This document shows, in pieces, positions 1 to 5,553 of a DNA stretch of 7,872 nucleotides. Made by a program: the position numbers and the translations under genes. The notes under the pieces were generated by a model. That model searched no databases and was not told where the DNA came from. It worked only from the letters and a program-made list of their open reading frames with translations. The stretch covers positions 1-7,872 of the forward strand of contig JAJXWC010000097.1 of assembly GCA_021781855.1 (NCBI GenBank), in the 5' to 3' direction. Each line of letters starts with the position of its first letter. Positions within the stretch are counted from its first letter, which is position 1. Source of the DNA: Bacillota bacterium (lineage in GTDB: Bacteria; Bacillota; Bacilli; Lactobacillales; Streptococcaceae).

Positions 1-215
1 TGCATTTTGGGGCGAGTGTTGAATTAGTCTAAAACTTAACTGAAATCTTAACTAAATTACTAACTAAAAAGCTACAAAATTAGCTATATTTTTCTATAAT
101 TTTTCTTTATAAAATACATCAGAAACCTTTTAAAATGCCAGTTTCTATCAATTTAAATAAATAAAATTCATAAATTTTTTAAACAAAAAAGTTAGCTTTT
201 TAATAGGCTTTTCAG
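1..215. other. AT-rich intergenic stretch at left edge
   Basis: No gene is supported here. Bases 3-32 read CAT TTT GGG ... GTC TAA and could be the last nine codons of a plus-strand gene from outside the window; GC content drops right after this stop, but nine codons prove nothing. Bases 35-65 hold three near-repeats (CTTAACT at 35-41, CTTAACT at 47-53, CTAACT at 60-65) spaced 12-13 bases, a possible protein-binding array. Short inverted repeats follow: AGCTA/TAGCT (70-74/81-85), AGAAAC/GTTTCT (121-126/141-146), and AAAAAG/CTTTTT (186-191/196-201), the last a weak terminator-like hairpin just before the promoter at 216. Confidence 0.5.
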
Positions 216-244
216 TTGACAAATATATAAAGAGTTGGTAAAAT
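216..244 (+). promoter_or_regulatory. Promoter for leader RNA and NYN gene
   Basis: TTGACA (216-221) is a perfect -35 box. A 17-base spacer leads to TAAAAT (239-244), preceded by TG and one base (extended -10). A perfect TATAAT at 244-249 lies nearby but with a 22-base spacer, so it is less likely to pair with this -35. Transcription should begin near base 251, giving a leader of roughly 115 bases before the TTG start. Confidence 0.75.
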
Positions 245-252
245 ATAATTGT

Positions 253-344
253 GCATACAAAATAGTATGTATAAAAATTGCTAATCCATCTCTTGAAAGT
301 ACACCCCTCACCATAAGAGGAGCGCCGAAATCAAGAGATTTTTT
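253..344 (+). promoter_or_regulatory. Structured leader RNA / attenuator upstream of NYN gene
   Basis: Seen in sequence: a first small hairpin CATAC (254-258)/GTATG (265-269) at the expected 5' end of the transcript; then a perfect 9-bp stem ATCTCTTGA (288-296)/TCAAGAGAT (331-339) closing a 34-base loop that contains an inner CCTC (306-309)/GAGG (317-320) hairpin. The right arm runs directly into six T residues (339-344). This is the form of an intrinsic terminator or attenuator, so a short RNA of about 90 bases could be released, with partial read-through into the downstream gene. It may be a free small RNA, an antitoxin-like RNA or simply an attenuator. There are no tandem repeats of the type III toxin-antitoxin kind. 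Confidence 0.5.
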
Positions 345-352
345 GTTTATCA

Positions 353-357
353 GGAGG
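353..357 (+). promoter_or_regulatory. Shine-Dalgarno that fixes the TTG start of the NYN gene
   Basis: GGAGG lies 9 bases before TTG at 367, an ideal distance. The same frame is open back to 235, but that stretch covers the promoter and leader hairpins and has no ribosome site, so translation is assigned to begin at 367. Confidence 0.8.
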
Positions 358-366
358 AAAAACATT

Positions 367-1065
367 TTGAAAAAAGTTGCGATTTTAGTTGATGGAGGAT
401 TTTATCGAAAACGTGCAGGACACGTTAAAGGACATGTTACTCCAAAAGAACGTGCTGAAGAACTTCACGAATACTGTCGTCGTCATCTAAAAGAACGGAG
501 TTTTGGTAAAGGACAACCTGTATACGATGAATTATACCGTATTTTCTATTATGATTGTGCTCCTATTTCCAAACAGGTCTATCACCCATTAACGCAAAGA
601 ACAATTGATTTTGGGAAAAGTGAACTGAAAGAATGGACCGAGAGCTTCTTTACTGAACTTGCAAAAATGAGAAAAGTAGCGCTTCGATTAGGAGAACTAA
701 GCGATGGGGGAGCAAATTTTAATTTAAAACCAGCTATCACAAAGCAACTTTTATCTGGGAAAAAAGACATTTCTAATCTTGAAGAAAAAGATTTTTCGTT
801 ATCATTTCAACAAAAAGGGGTAGATATGAGAATTGGTCTTGACATCGCAAGTTTATCATTTAAAAAGCAAGTAGATAAAATAATTCTTATTGCCGGAGAT
901 AGCGATTTTGTACCTGCAGCAAAGATGGCAAGGCGAGAGGGGATAGATTTTATACTTGATTCTCTTGGAAACCCTATAAAAGAGTCTTTGTCTGAGCATA
1001 TTGATGGTCGCAAATCTTGCGACGATGATTATAGGAATCACCAACAAAATAATAAAACTAATTAA
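367..1065 (+). CDS. NYN-domain (LabA/DUF88-like) putative RNase
   Basis: The 232-residue product starts MKKVAILVDGG from a TTG codon. The opening VAILVDGG strand with D9, the KGVD motif (D153) followed by a helix with D159, and the GDSDF motif (D178, D180) are the acidic positions of the NYN/PIN-like metal-dependent nuclease fold. The length suits the LabA/DUF88 type. The middle (about residues 25-150) is charged and likely helical; the last 20 residues are polar and probably disordered. No signal peptide or membrane segment is seen, so it should be cytosolic. The family is linked to RNA cleavage or processing, but the substrate here is unknown. It is a single-gene unit between a strong promoter with a structured leader and a hairpin terminator, beside an integrase, so it is cargo of the integrated element. 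A phage-defence or toxin role is an inference from that context. Domain call is firm, function is open. Confidence 0.85.
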   Translation: MKKVAILVDGGFYRKRAGHVKGHVTPKERAEELHEYCRRHLKERSFGKGQPVYDELYRIFYYDCAPISKQVYHPLTQRTIDFGKSELKEWTESFFTELAKMRKVALRLGELSDGGANFNLKPAITKQLLSGKKDISNLEEKDFSLSFQQKGVDMRIGLDIASLSFKKQVDKIILIAGDSDFVPAAKMARREGIDFILDSLGNPIKESLSEHIDGRKSCDDDYRNHQQNNKTN

Positions 1066-1071
1066 ATAAAA

Positions 1072-1107
1072 AAATCCGCCCCAGTTCCCCAACTAGACGG
1101 CGGATTT
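1072..1107. terminator. Hairpin terminator after NYN gene, stronger leftward
   Basis: A perfect 9-bp stem AAATCCGCC (1072-1080)/GGCGGATTT (1099-1107) encloses an inner AGTT-CCCC-AACT hairpin (1083-1094). Read rightward it is followed only by GATAATTT. Read leftward it is followed by an unbroken run of seven T, so it is a better terminator for minus-strand transcripts. It probably works in both directions and isolates the NYN unit from the integrase unit. Confidence 0.75.
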
Positions 1108-1118
1108 GATAATTTACA

Positions 1119-1158
1119 TACAGTAAAAATTGGCAGAATTGTCAAGGATTTTACTGTA
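1119..1158. promoter_or_regulatory. 10-bp inverted repeat in integrase promoter region
   Basis: TACAGTAAAA (1119-1128) and TTTTACTGTA (1149-1158) are perfect inverted copies whose starts lie 30 bases apart, about three helical turns. A possible -35 TTGTCA (1139-1144) lies between them, and an AT-rich weak -10 candidate (ATTTTA, 1162-1167, spacer 17) follows. The layout fits a repressor or excisionase operator controlling integrase. A hairpin in the RNA is the other reading, with a 20-base loop. Confidence 0.5.
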
Positions 1159-1189
1159 CCCATTTTAACAAAAACGGAGGTACTTTTCA

Positions 1190-2350
1190 ATGGCAAGATA
1201 TGTGAAGCGTGGCAAAACATGGCAATATGAGATTTCATATAAAGATGCAGACGGAGTATTTAAAAAGCTAAGAAAAGGTGGTTTTCCTAAAAAATCAGAT
1301 GCGATTGCTGAAGCAGGAGAAATTGAATCTAAGCTTGTCAAAGGATTTTATTCAACTACTCAAGATGTACTCCTTACCGACCATTTTCAACAATGGATTG
1401 AAACTTTCAAAAAAAGTAAAGTTTCAGATGGGACCTATCGAAAATATCTCTATACTTTATCAGTATTAAAAAAATATTTTTCAACAGCTACTATCAAGAC
1501 AATGAATCGTGTCAAATATCAAGAGACGCTCAACGTCTATGCTGTTAGTCATTCAAATTCATCTGTGAAACAAATTAATATACATGTTCGAGCAAGCTTA
1601 GAAAATCTACTTGATGATTTTATTATAAAAAATGATTTTACAAAAGGAGCCATTTCCAAAGGTGGAACGGGTTCAAAGAGTGAAGATTTGAAGTATTTAA
1701 ATTTTGCTGAATTCACTGAACTGATTAATCTGGCAAAATCCAAAATCAATCCCGTCTATGCTTCTTCTTTCATGATTTATATTGGTGCAATGACTGGAAT
1801 GAGGTTCAGTGAACTTGCTGGATTAACTTGGAATAATGTTGATTTAGACAGTGGAATGATTCGTGTGAAGCAAACTTGGGATTACTATAAAAATGACTTT
1901 GCACCGACAAAGAATGAGCAATCTGAACGCATATTAGCCATTGACGAAGAAACTTTAACTACCATGATATATTTCAAGGAGAAGCAAACGGAGCTGCTTA
2001 GACGGCTCGAAATTGTCCCACAGCATGATTTTGTTTTCTACAACATAAAAAACGGTGTGATTTCAAATAATGCTGTAAATAAAGAGTTGCGTACTTTTTG
2101 CAAACGATTGGGAATTACAGAAATTACCTGTCACGGATTACGTCATACCCATGCTTCTACAATGCTTTATAAAGGCATCAATATTTTGTATGTATCAAAG
2201 CGCCTTGGCCATAGTAGTCTCAATGTGACAATGTCTGTCTATTCGCATATTTTGAAAGAGCTAGAAGAAAAAGATAATGAAAACATCAAAATTATCTTTT
2301 CCGAAATAAATAAAAAGCCATTTGGCACAAATTTGGCACAAAATAATTAA
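1190..2350 (+). CDS. int: Tyrosine recombinase / phage-type integrase
   Basis: The 386-residue product has three parts. Residues 1-50 (MARYVKRGKTWQYEISYKDA onward) form the AP2-like arm-binding domain common in Gram-positive integrases. Residues 60-155 are the helical core-binding domain. Residues 170-365 are the catalytic domain with R205 (TGMRFSEL), a likely beta-hairpin lysine K241, H315 and R318 (CHGLRH), H341 (LGHSS) and nucleophile Y351 (VYSH). All the R-K-H-R-H-Y positions are present, so the enzyme looks intact. CGGAGG at 1175-1180 sits 9 bases before the ATG. It recombines attP on the element with attB on the chromosome by strand exchange through a 3'-phosphotyrosine. The gene points at the tRNA-Arg gene only 37 bases beyond its stop, the usual arrangement at a tRNA attachment site. 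Whether the element is a prophage, satellite or conjugative island cannot be told from this end. Confidence 0.97.
   Translation: MARYVKRGKTWQYEISYKDADGVFKKLRKGGFPKKSDAIAEAGEIESKLVKGFYSTTQDVLLTDHFQQWIETFKKSKVSDGTYRKYLYTLSVLKKYFSTATIKTMNRVKYQETLNVYAVSHSNSSVKQINIHVRASLENLLDDFIIKNDFTKGAISKGGTGSKSEDLKYLNFAEFTELINLAKSKINPVYASSFMIYIGAMTGMRFSELAGLTWNNVDLDSGMIRVKQTWDYYKNDFAPTKNEQSERILAIDEETLTTMIYFKEKQTELLRRLEIVPQHDFVFYNIKNGVISNNAVNKELRTFCKRLGITEITCHGLRHTHASTMLYKGINILYVSKRLGHSSLNVTMSVYSHILKELEEKDNENIKIIFSEINKKPFGTNLAQNN
2321..2342 (+). repeat. Exact tandem 11-bp repeat at the end of int
   Basis: TTTGGCACAAA occurs twice head to tail (2321-2331 and 2332-2342) inside the last codons of the integrase, giving the C-terminal GTNLAQNN. 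It lies about 45 bases from the presumed crossover site, so it could be a pair of arm-type integrase or accessory-protein sites. Selection on the protein is the other explanation. Confidence 0.6.
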
Positions 2351-2375
2351 AAAGCCTTGTATATCAAGGCTTTTT
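2349..2375. terminator. Shared bidirectional terminator for int and tRNA-Arg
   Basis: An 11-bp perfect stem AAAAAGCCTTG (2349-2359)/CAAGGCTTTTT (2365-2375) with a 5-base loop TATAT. It begins within the integrase stop codon. The A/T-flanked symmetric stem provides a T-tract in both directions, so it can end int from the left and the tRNA (and LCP read-through) from the right. Confidence 0.9.
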
Positions 2376-2387
2376 CACATAATAACA

Positions 2388-2412
2388 TGATTCGGGGGGG
2401 ATTCGAACCCTC
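2388..2412. other. Probable attachment-site core (one element end)
   Basis: The 3' half of the tRNA gene, from the T arm to the discriminator base, is the usual attB for tyrosine integrases and here borders the int gene. The element should lie to the left, with the second copy of this core at its far end outside the window. Exact core limits cannot be read from one copy. The mismatched T-stem base at 2397 and the wobble base at 2390 suggest the crossover is on the tRNA 5' side of position 2397. Confidence 0.6.
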
Positions 2413-2461
2413 GACCGTTCGCTTAGAAGGCGAATGCTCTATCCAGCTGAGCTACCGAACC
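2388..2461 (-). tRNA. tRNA-Arg (anticodon TCT)
   Basis: The 74-base cloverleaf reads on the minus strand: acceptor GGTTCGG/CCGAATC, D arm GCTC...GAGC, anticodon arm TTCGC-CTTCTAA-GCGAA with TCT at 2427-2425, a 5-base variable loop, T arm GAGGG-TTCGAAT-CCCCC and discriminator A. CCA is not encoded. Two positions depart from ideal pairing: A50-C64 (2411 and 2397) is a mismatch in the T stem and G2.U71 (2460 and 2390) is a wobble. Both odd bases lie on the 3' side, which an element integrating here would supply. The tRNA is probably still functional, decoding AGA/AGG. Confidence 0.97.
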
Positions 2462-2524
2462 AATTTTCTGTCAGGTTTGACCGTTTCGTCAAAATGACTA
2501 GACCTGTCAAACCCAACAGCATTT

Positions 2525-2553
2525 AGTTTAGCATATTTTCCTAATTTTATCAA
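2525..2553 (-). promoter_or_regulatory. Promoter of tRNA-Arg
   Basis: On the minus strand TTGATA (2553-2548), a 17-base spacer, and TAAACT (2530-2525) preceded by TGC (extended -10). It lies directly after the LCP stop codon. Transcription should start near 2518, giving a leader of about 55 bases before the mature tRNA 5' end at 2461. Confidence 0.75.
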
Positions 2554-4065
2554 TTATTGACCAGGATAGAGTGTTCCATCTGTATAAACGTAACTGCCAT
2601 TTTTGTAATAAACTGTATAACCTTTTGGTGAAGTATAGACGCCAGCCGTACCTGTAGGTGTCAATCCTGCCGGGACAGGTTTCTGACTTGTAGAAGTTGT
2701 CGTACTGCTTGTGTTTGTTGCGCCTGTGCTCGAACTACCAGTCGTATCTGTACTTGATGAACTTGATGTTCCACTTGTTGATGTTGCATTGCTCACCACA
2801 GGATTTCCCGTTGTTGAAATGTATTTTCCGGAATTGCTGGAATCAATCGTTACAAGGCTACCGTCTGTATTTATTCCATAAACTGTAGCTTTGCCATTTT
2901 CTGTAACCGTTGCAGAAGGCATCAAATAACCTTGTGAATCAGCACTTGTTCCATAATAGCTTTCATAGGTGATAATATCGTTTCCTAGTGTGGTTTCTGT
3001 TGGTTCCCCTAGAGACGAACGCATCGCATTTTGCACAGCGAGGTCAACATTTTCCGGCATAAATTGGTAAGATGCCCCTTGAGCCGTCATACCGACTCCT
3101 TGATACTGGATAGAAACCACTTTTTTGAAACAATCCTTATAAGCAATAAGCGAAGCCAGCGTGCTTCCATTTATAGGAATATTCGTTTTCATATCCTGAC
3201 TGATATCACTTAGGAATTTTTGGTATTGAGTGATATTATCCAACGCCACAATCTTTTTCATAAGTGCTGAAAGAACTGCGCGCTGATGAGCCTGGCGTCC
3301 ATAATCCCCATTTCCCAAAGTGTGCCTGTCACGTGCAAAAACAAGTGCTTGCTGTCCATTTAGTAATTGGAGGCGATTATCCGGATAATAGGGTACATAA
3401 GCAGTATAAGCAGGTTCCGTATCAGAAATATAGATTGCACCGCTTGCTACAGTTTCTCCCGTAGGAAGCGTAACCATCTGTCCTTTACTTGTCCCCTTGA
3501 GTGCGTCTTGACCGTTTGTGTCATTGACCACCTCAATGCCACCAACATCATCTACCAGATTGATAAGACCGTCAAAGTTCATCGCAACAAAGTTGGTGAC
3601 ATTTACACCAGCCTGTTGACCAATCGTATTCATTGCATATTGTGCCGCAGAAGTAATACCACCAGCATTATAACCATAAGGATAGGCAGCATTCATCTTT
3701 TGTTTAGAAATAATCTTACCATTTCCGTCCAAAATATTGGTCATGGTATCGCGTTCCATCGAAACCATTGTGGTTGTGTCTGTTTTGGGATTGAGCGTCA
3801 TGACGATTTGCGAGTCAGAATTCCCTTGCCAACTATTCGCAGTTCCGCGACCTACGCCACCAGTATCTACACCGAGAAGGACGATTGTCAATGGTTTTGT
3901 AGCCTTCAGAGTTTGTGTTGTGTCTGTTTTCCCGACACTTGTATAAGTTGTTTTCAGCGTCTTAACCGTGCTAGATGACACCGTAAAGAGATACGCCGCA
4001 CCAGCGCCAACTGTGAGTACAACAATGGCTCCTACCATGAGGAGCGATTTTAGCCAAAGTTTCAT
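2554..4065 (-). CDS. LytR-CpsA-Psr (LCP) family cell-wall polymer ligase
   Basis: The 503-residue product has a short cytosolic N-terminus, one membrane segment (about 7-28) and an extracytoplasmic part. The LCP domain spans about residues 58-275: LLGVDT (D67), NSDS (D84), SMERDT (R105, D106), the MNAAYPYG segment (124-131), NFDGLINLVDDVGGI (163-177), and the RDRH...DYGRQAHQR block (R245, R247, D254, R257, R262). These arginines and aspartates bind the polyprenyl-pyrophosphate head group and metal in known LCP proteins, which transfer wall teichoic acid or polysaccharide chains to peptidoglycan. Residues 276-350 complete the family's second region. Residues 425-465 are a Ser/Thr-rich linker, and the last 40 residues form a Tyr/Gly-rich module of unknown role. 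No Shine-Dalgarno precedes the ATG and a -10 box lies 6 bases upstream, so the mRNA appears leaderless. Family call is firm; the polymer is not known. Confidence 0.95.
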   Translation of the reverse strand: MKLWLKSLLMVGAIVVLTVGAGAAYLFTVSSSTVKTLKTTYTSVGKTDTTQTLKATKPLTIVLLGVDTGGVGRGTANSWQGNSDSQIVMTLNPKTDTTTMVSMERDTMTNILDGNGKIISKQKMNAAYPYGYNAGGITSAAQYAMNTIGQQAGVNVTNFVAMNFDGLINLVDDVGGIEVVNDTNGQDALKGTSKGQMVTLPTGETVASGAIYISDTEPAYTAYVPYYPDNRLQLLNGQQALVFARDRHTLGNGDYGRQAHQRAVLSALMKKIVALDNITQYQKFLSDISQDMKTNIPINGSTLASLIAYKDCFKKVVSIQYQGVGMTAQGASYQFMPENVDLAVQNAMRSSLGEPTETTLGNDIITYESYYGTSADSQGYLMPSATVTENGKATVYGINTDGSLVTIDSSNSGKYISTTGNPVVSNATSTSGTSSSSSTDTTGSSSTGATNTSSTTTSTSQKPVPAGLTPTGTAGVYTSPKGYTVYYKNGSYVYTDGTLYPGQ

Positions 4066-4071
4066 ACTAAG

Positions 4072-4099
4072 ATTATATCAAAATTTTGATATTAAACAA
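4072..4099 (-). promoter_or_regulatory. LCP promoter with 18-bp palindromic operator candidate
   Basis: On the minus strand TTGTTT (4099-4094), a 16-base spacer, and TATAAT (4077-4072) preceded by TGA (extended -10). The -10 ends 6 bases before the ATG at 4065. ATATCAAAATTTTGATAT (4075-4092) is a perfect 18-bp palindrome filling the spacer and entering the -10, an ideal place for a repressor. I do not recognise the operator family. Confidence 0.75.
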
Positions 4100-4326
4100 T
4101 AGGGAAATGATAAAAAATTATGAGTCTTTCGAAAAACCGCTTCATTGAATTTGAGTAAAAATTTTCAAATCCAAGAAAACAGAATGAAAAATTAATGTGA
4201 TTACCTCATTTATAAGGATTCCCTTCTCACACAGATGCTAAGGAACAACTGACATCTGTGGCGCATCTCACTCCATTCGCTCTATCTACGATAGCACGGT
4301 GTTCCTAGATAGCAGATACTGCTAGA
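4100..4326. other. Gene-free structured intergenic region between tsaE and the LCP gene
   Basis: No coding sequence is supported. The tsaE-proximal half is rich in hairpins: CACAGATG (4230-4237)/CATCTGTG (4253-4260); AGGAACA (4241-4247)/TGTTCCT (4300-4306); CTATC (4282-4286)/GATAG (4290-4294); and TAGCAG (4310-4315)/CTGCTA (4319-4324) directly after the tsaE stop. None carries a clear T-tract, so it is not an obvious terminator. CTATCTACG (4282-4290) recurs at 6164-6172. The other half (4100-4225) is plain AT-rich DNA upstream of the LCP promoter. In streptococci an acetyltransferase gene often sits between tsaE and the LCP gene; none is present here. Confidence 0.5.
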
Positions 4327-4779
4327 TTAAAGCTGGACTTTCTTCAAAAGCTGCTCATAACGTGTACCATGCGGAATAAGATTGATTTCACGTTCATTTT
4401 CATTTACAAGCGAAGAAGCATATTTGTCAAAAATGATTTCCAGATAAGCTTCTGGCAAATCATGCCCCAACAACTCTCCCCATTCAATAACAGAGACACC
4501 ATCGCCGAACAAATAGTCGTCCATATCAAAGCTATCTGGGTCGTCACCAATTCGATAAACATCCATATGATAAAGCGGTAGGCGCCCCTCGTATTCGCGT
4601 ACAATTGTATAAGTCGGGCTTTTAATCATCTGGTGAATATCCAAACCAAGTGCCAAACCTTTGACAAAAGTTGTTTTACCTGCGCCTAATTCACCTGTTA
4701 AAACAATAATATCTTGCGGTTTTAGTTCTCGCCCAAGTTTCTGAGCAAATTGTAACATTTCTTTTTCGTTAAATTTCAT
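4327..4779 (-). CDS. tsaE: TsaE, tRNA t6A37 threonylcarbamoyltransferase complex ATPase
   Basis: The 150-residue product is full length for the family. It has the Walker A loop GELGAGKTT (29-37, K35, T36), the switch-like SPTYT (54-58), HMDVYR (71-76) and a Walker B-type VIEWGE (97-102). TsaE is a small P-loop ATPase that binds the TsaB-TsaD dimer and drives the catalytic cycle of N6-threonylcarbamoyladenosine formation at A37 of ANN-decoding tRNAs, in the cytosol. A short AGGA lies 4 bases before the ATG. The start codon overlaps the end of the alternative reading frame of the upstream gene (4921-4769), which suggests translational coupling when that frame is used. It belongs to the probable minus-strand operon that starts at the GDSL hydrolase. 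Confidence 0.96.
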   Translation of the reverse strand: MKFNEKEMLQFAQKLGRELKPQDIIVLTGELGAGKTTFVKGLALGLDIHQMIKSPTYTIVREYEGRLPLYHMDVYRIGDDPDSFDMDDYLFGDGVSVIEWGELLGHDLPEAYLEIIFDKYASSLVNENEREINLIPHGTRYEQLLKKVQL

Positions 4780-4921
4780 TTTTCCTATTTTCTAATTTCA
4801 TGTCAGCAGCATTAGACCTCGAATTTCGCTCAATAGCTTCATCCAAACGATATCCGCTCTCCAAATCTATTCGGCAATAATAATGAGTCTTTACTTCATC
4901 TTCGACTTCTTCTGAAATTCG
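4769..4921 (-). pseudogene. Frame-shifted C-terminal continuation of the upstream membrane protein gene
   Basis: Fifty codons stay open in the frame one base ahead of the upstream gene, reading RISEEVEDEV at the start, then KTHYYCRIDLESGYRLDEAI (residues 11-30 of the segment), and ending KLENRKNEI. It has no plausible start codon near its beginning. Removing one A from the A5 run at 4922-4926 joins it smoothly to residue 201 of the upstream protein. Its TAA (4771-4769) lies 9 bases inside tsaE, an overlap typical of coupled operon genes. The composition (balanced charged residues, one Cys, two adjacent Tyr) is protein-like. I recognise no family. It may reflect a real frameshift mutation, phase variation, or a sequencing error. 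Confidence 0.6.
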
Positions 4922-5525
4922 TTTTTCGCTTGTTTTCTTTGAGAATTTTATCTGCTAGCTGATTCATCTGCTGCGTCTCGGACAAGCTTTTTGTCTCCTG
5001 TGTATGAGTTTTCATCGTTTCCTGCGGTTTGACAATGTGCTCAGATAATTTATTTTTCGTCAGGCGACCGCGGAAATGCCGAATAACCGCAATAAGACCA
5101 CCAATAATCGTCACCAAAGCTGACAAGCTTGACAATATAATCAGCCAGATATTTGTACTATTTTTGCTATTATTATTATTGTTGACCGTTTCTTTAATAA
5201 TCGTTGTAGAAGATGCGGGTGCACTACTTTGCGGCGGATTTTGCGCATCAGGAGCCGACTTTATCGTTTGGGTCGGTTGCTGTGTTGTCGTGCTTGTAGG
5301 TGTTGTTTGATTGTTATTCACGGTCTGATTATTTGCTTGACTACTGCTTTGAGTGGTACTTGTTGTACTCTGGCTCGTGCTATCTGAAGTTGAATTTGCT
5401 GTGCTTTGGCTTGTGCTTTGCGTAAGATTATTTGTACTGCTTTGTGGTGTTGTGTCTGCAAATACTGGTGCTGTCTGCATAATCAACACGATACTTAAAA
5501 CTAATACTTTCAAATTTTTTTTCAT
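4896..5525 (-). CDS. Single-pass membrane protein with Ser/Thr/Gln-rich extracellular region
   Basis: The 209-residue product has a signal peptide (1-23, cleavage likely after VFA), a low-complexity outer segment rich in Ser, Thr, Gln and Asn (24-122), one membrane helix (about 126-148), then a basic stop-transfer segment (RHFRGR) and a charged cytosolic tail. The topology is therefore outside-in, type I. No enzymatic domain is seen. As read, the tail ends abruptly in TNFRRSRR after the A5 run at 4922-4926; the next frame holds 50 more plausible codons, so the intact gene probably encoded 251 residues ending at 4769. The nearest Shine-Dalgarno-like AAGGA is about 20 bases from the ATG, which is too far, so initiation may depend on coupling to the GDSL gene whose stop lies 28 bases upstream. 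Function unknown; a surface linker or sensor is possible. Confidence 0.8.
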   Translation of the reverse strand: MKKNLKVLVLSIVLIMQTAPVFADTTPQSSTNNLTQSTSQSTANSTSDSTSQSTTSTTQSSSQANNQTVNNNQTTPTSTTTQQPTQTIKSAPDAQNPPQSSAPASSTTIIKETVNNNNNSKNSTNIWLIILSSLSALVTIIGGLIAVIRHFRGRLTKNKLSEHIVKPQETMKTHTQETKSLSETQQMNQLADKILKENKRKTNFRRSRR

Positions 5526-5553
5526 AACAAAATTTTAACTTATTTTCCTTAAA

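Noticed and set aside
251..344. Classical type III antitoxin RNA
   Set aside because: No tandem repeats are present in the leader, and the protein has NYN rather than ToxN motifs; only the general layout is shared.
235..366. Extension of the NYN gene back to base 235
   Set aside because: The frame is open but overlaps the -10 box and leader hairpins and has no ribosome site; GGAGG at 353-357 marks TTG 367.
856..1092. Minus-strand hydrophobic open frame over the NYN 3' end
   Set aside because: It overlaps the conserved GDSDF region in antisense and begins in the terminator hairpin.
3367..3978. 203-codon plus-strand open frame inside the LCP gene
   Set aside because: It is antisense to the conserved LCP domain, lacks a ribosome site and reads as Cys/Ile-rich noise.
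4921..4930. Programmed -1 frameshift at the A5 run
   Set aside because: A -1 shift does not reach the open continuation, which needs +1 or a one-base deletion; the in-frame codons CGA AAA ACG do not form a standard slippery heptamer.
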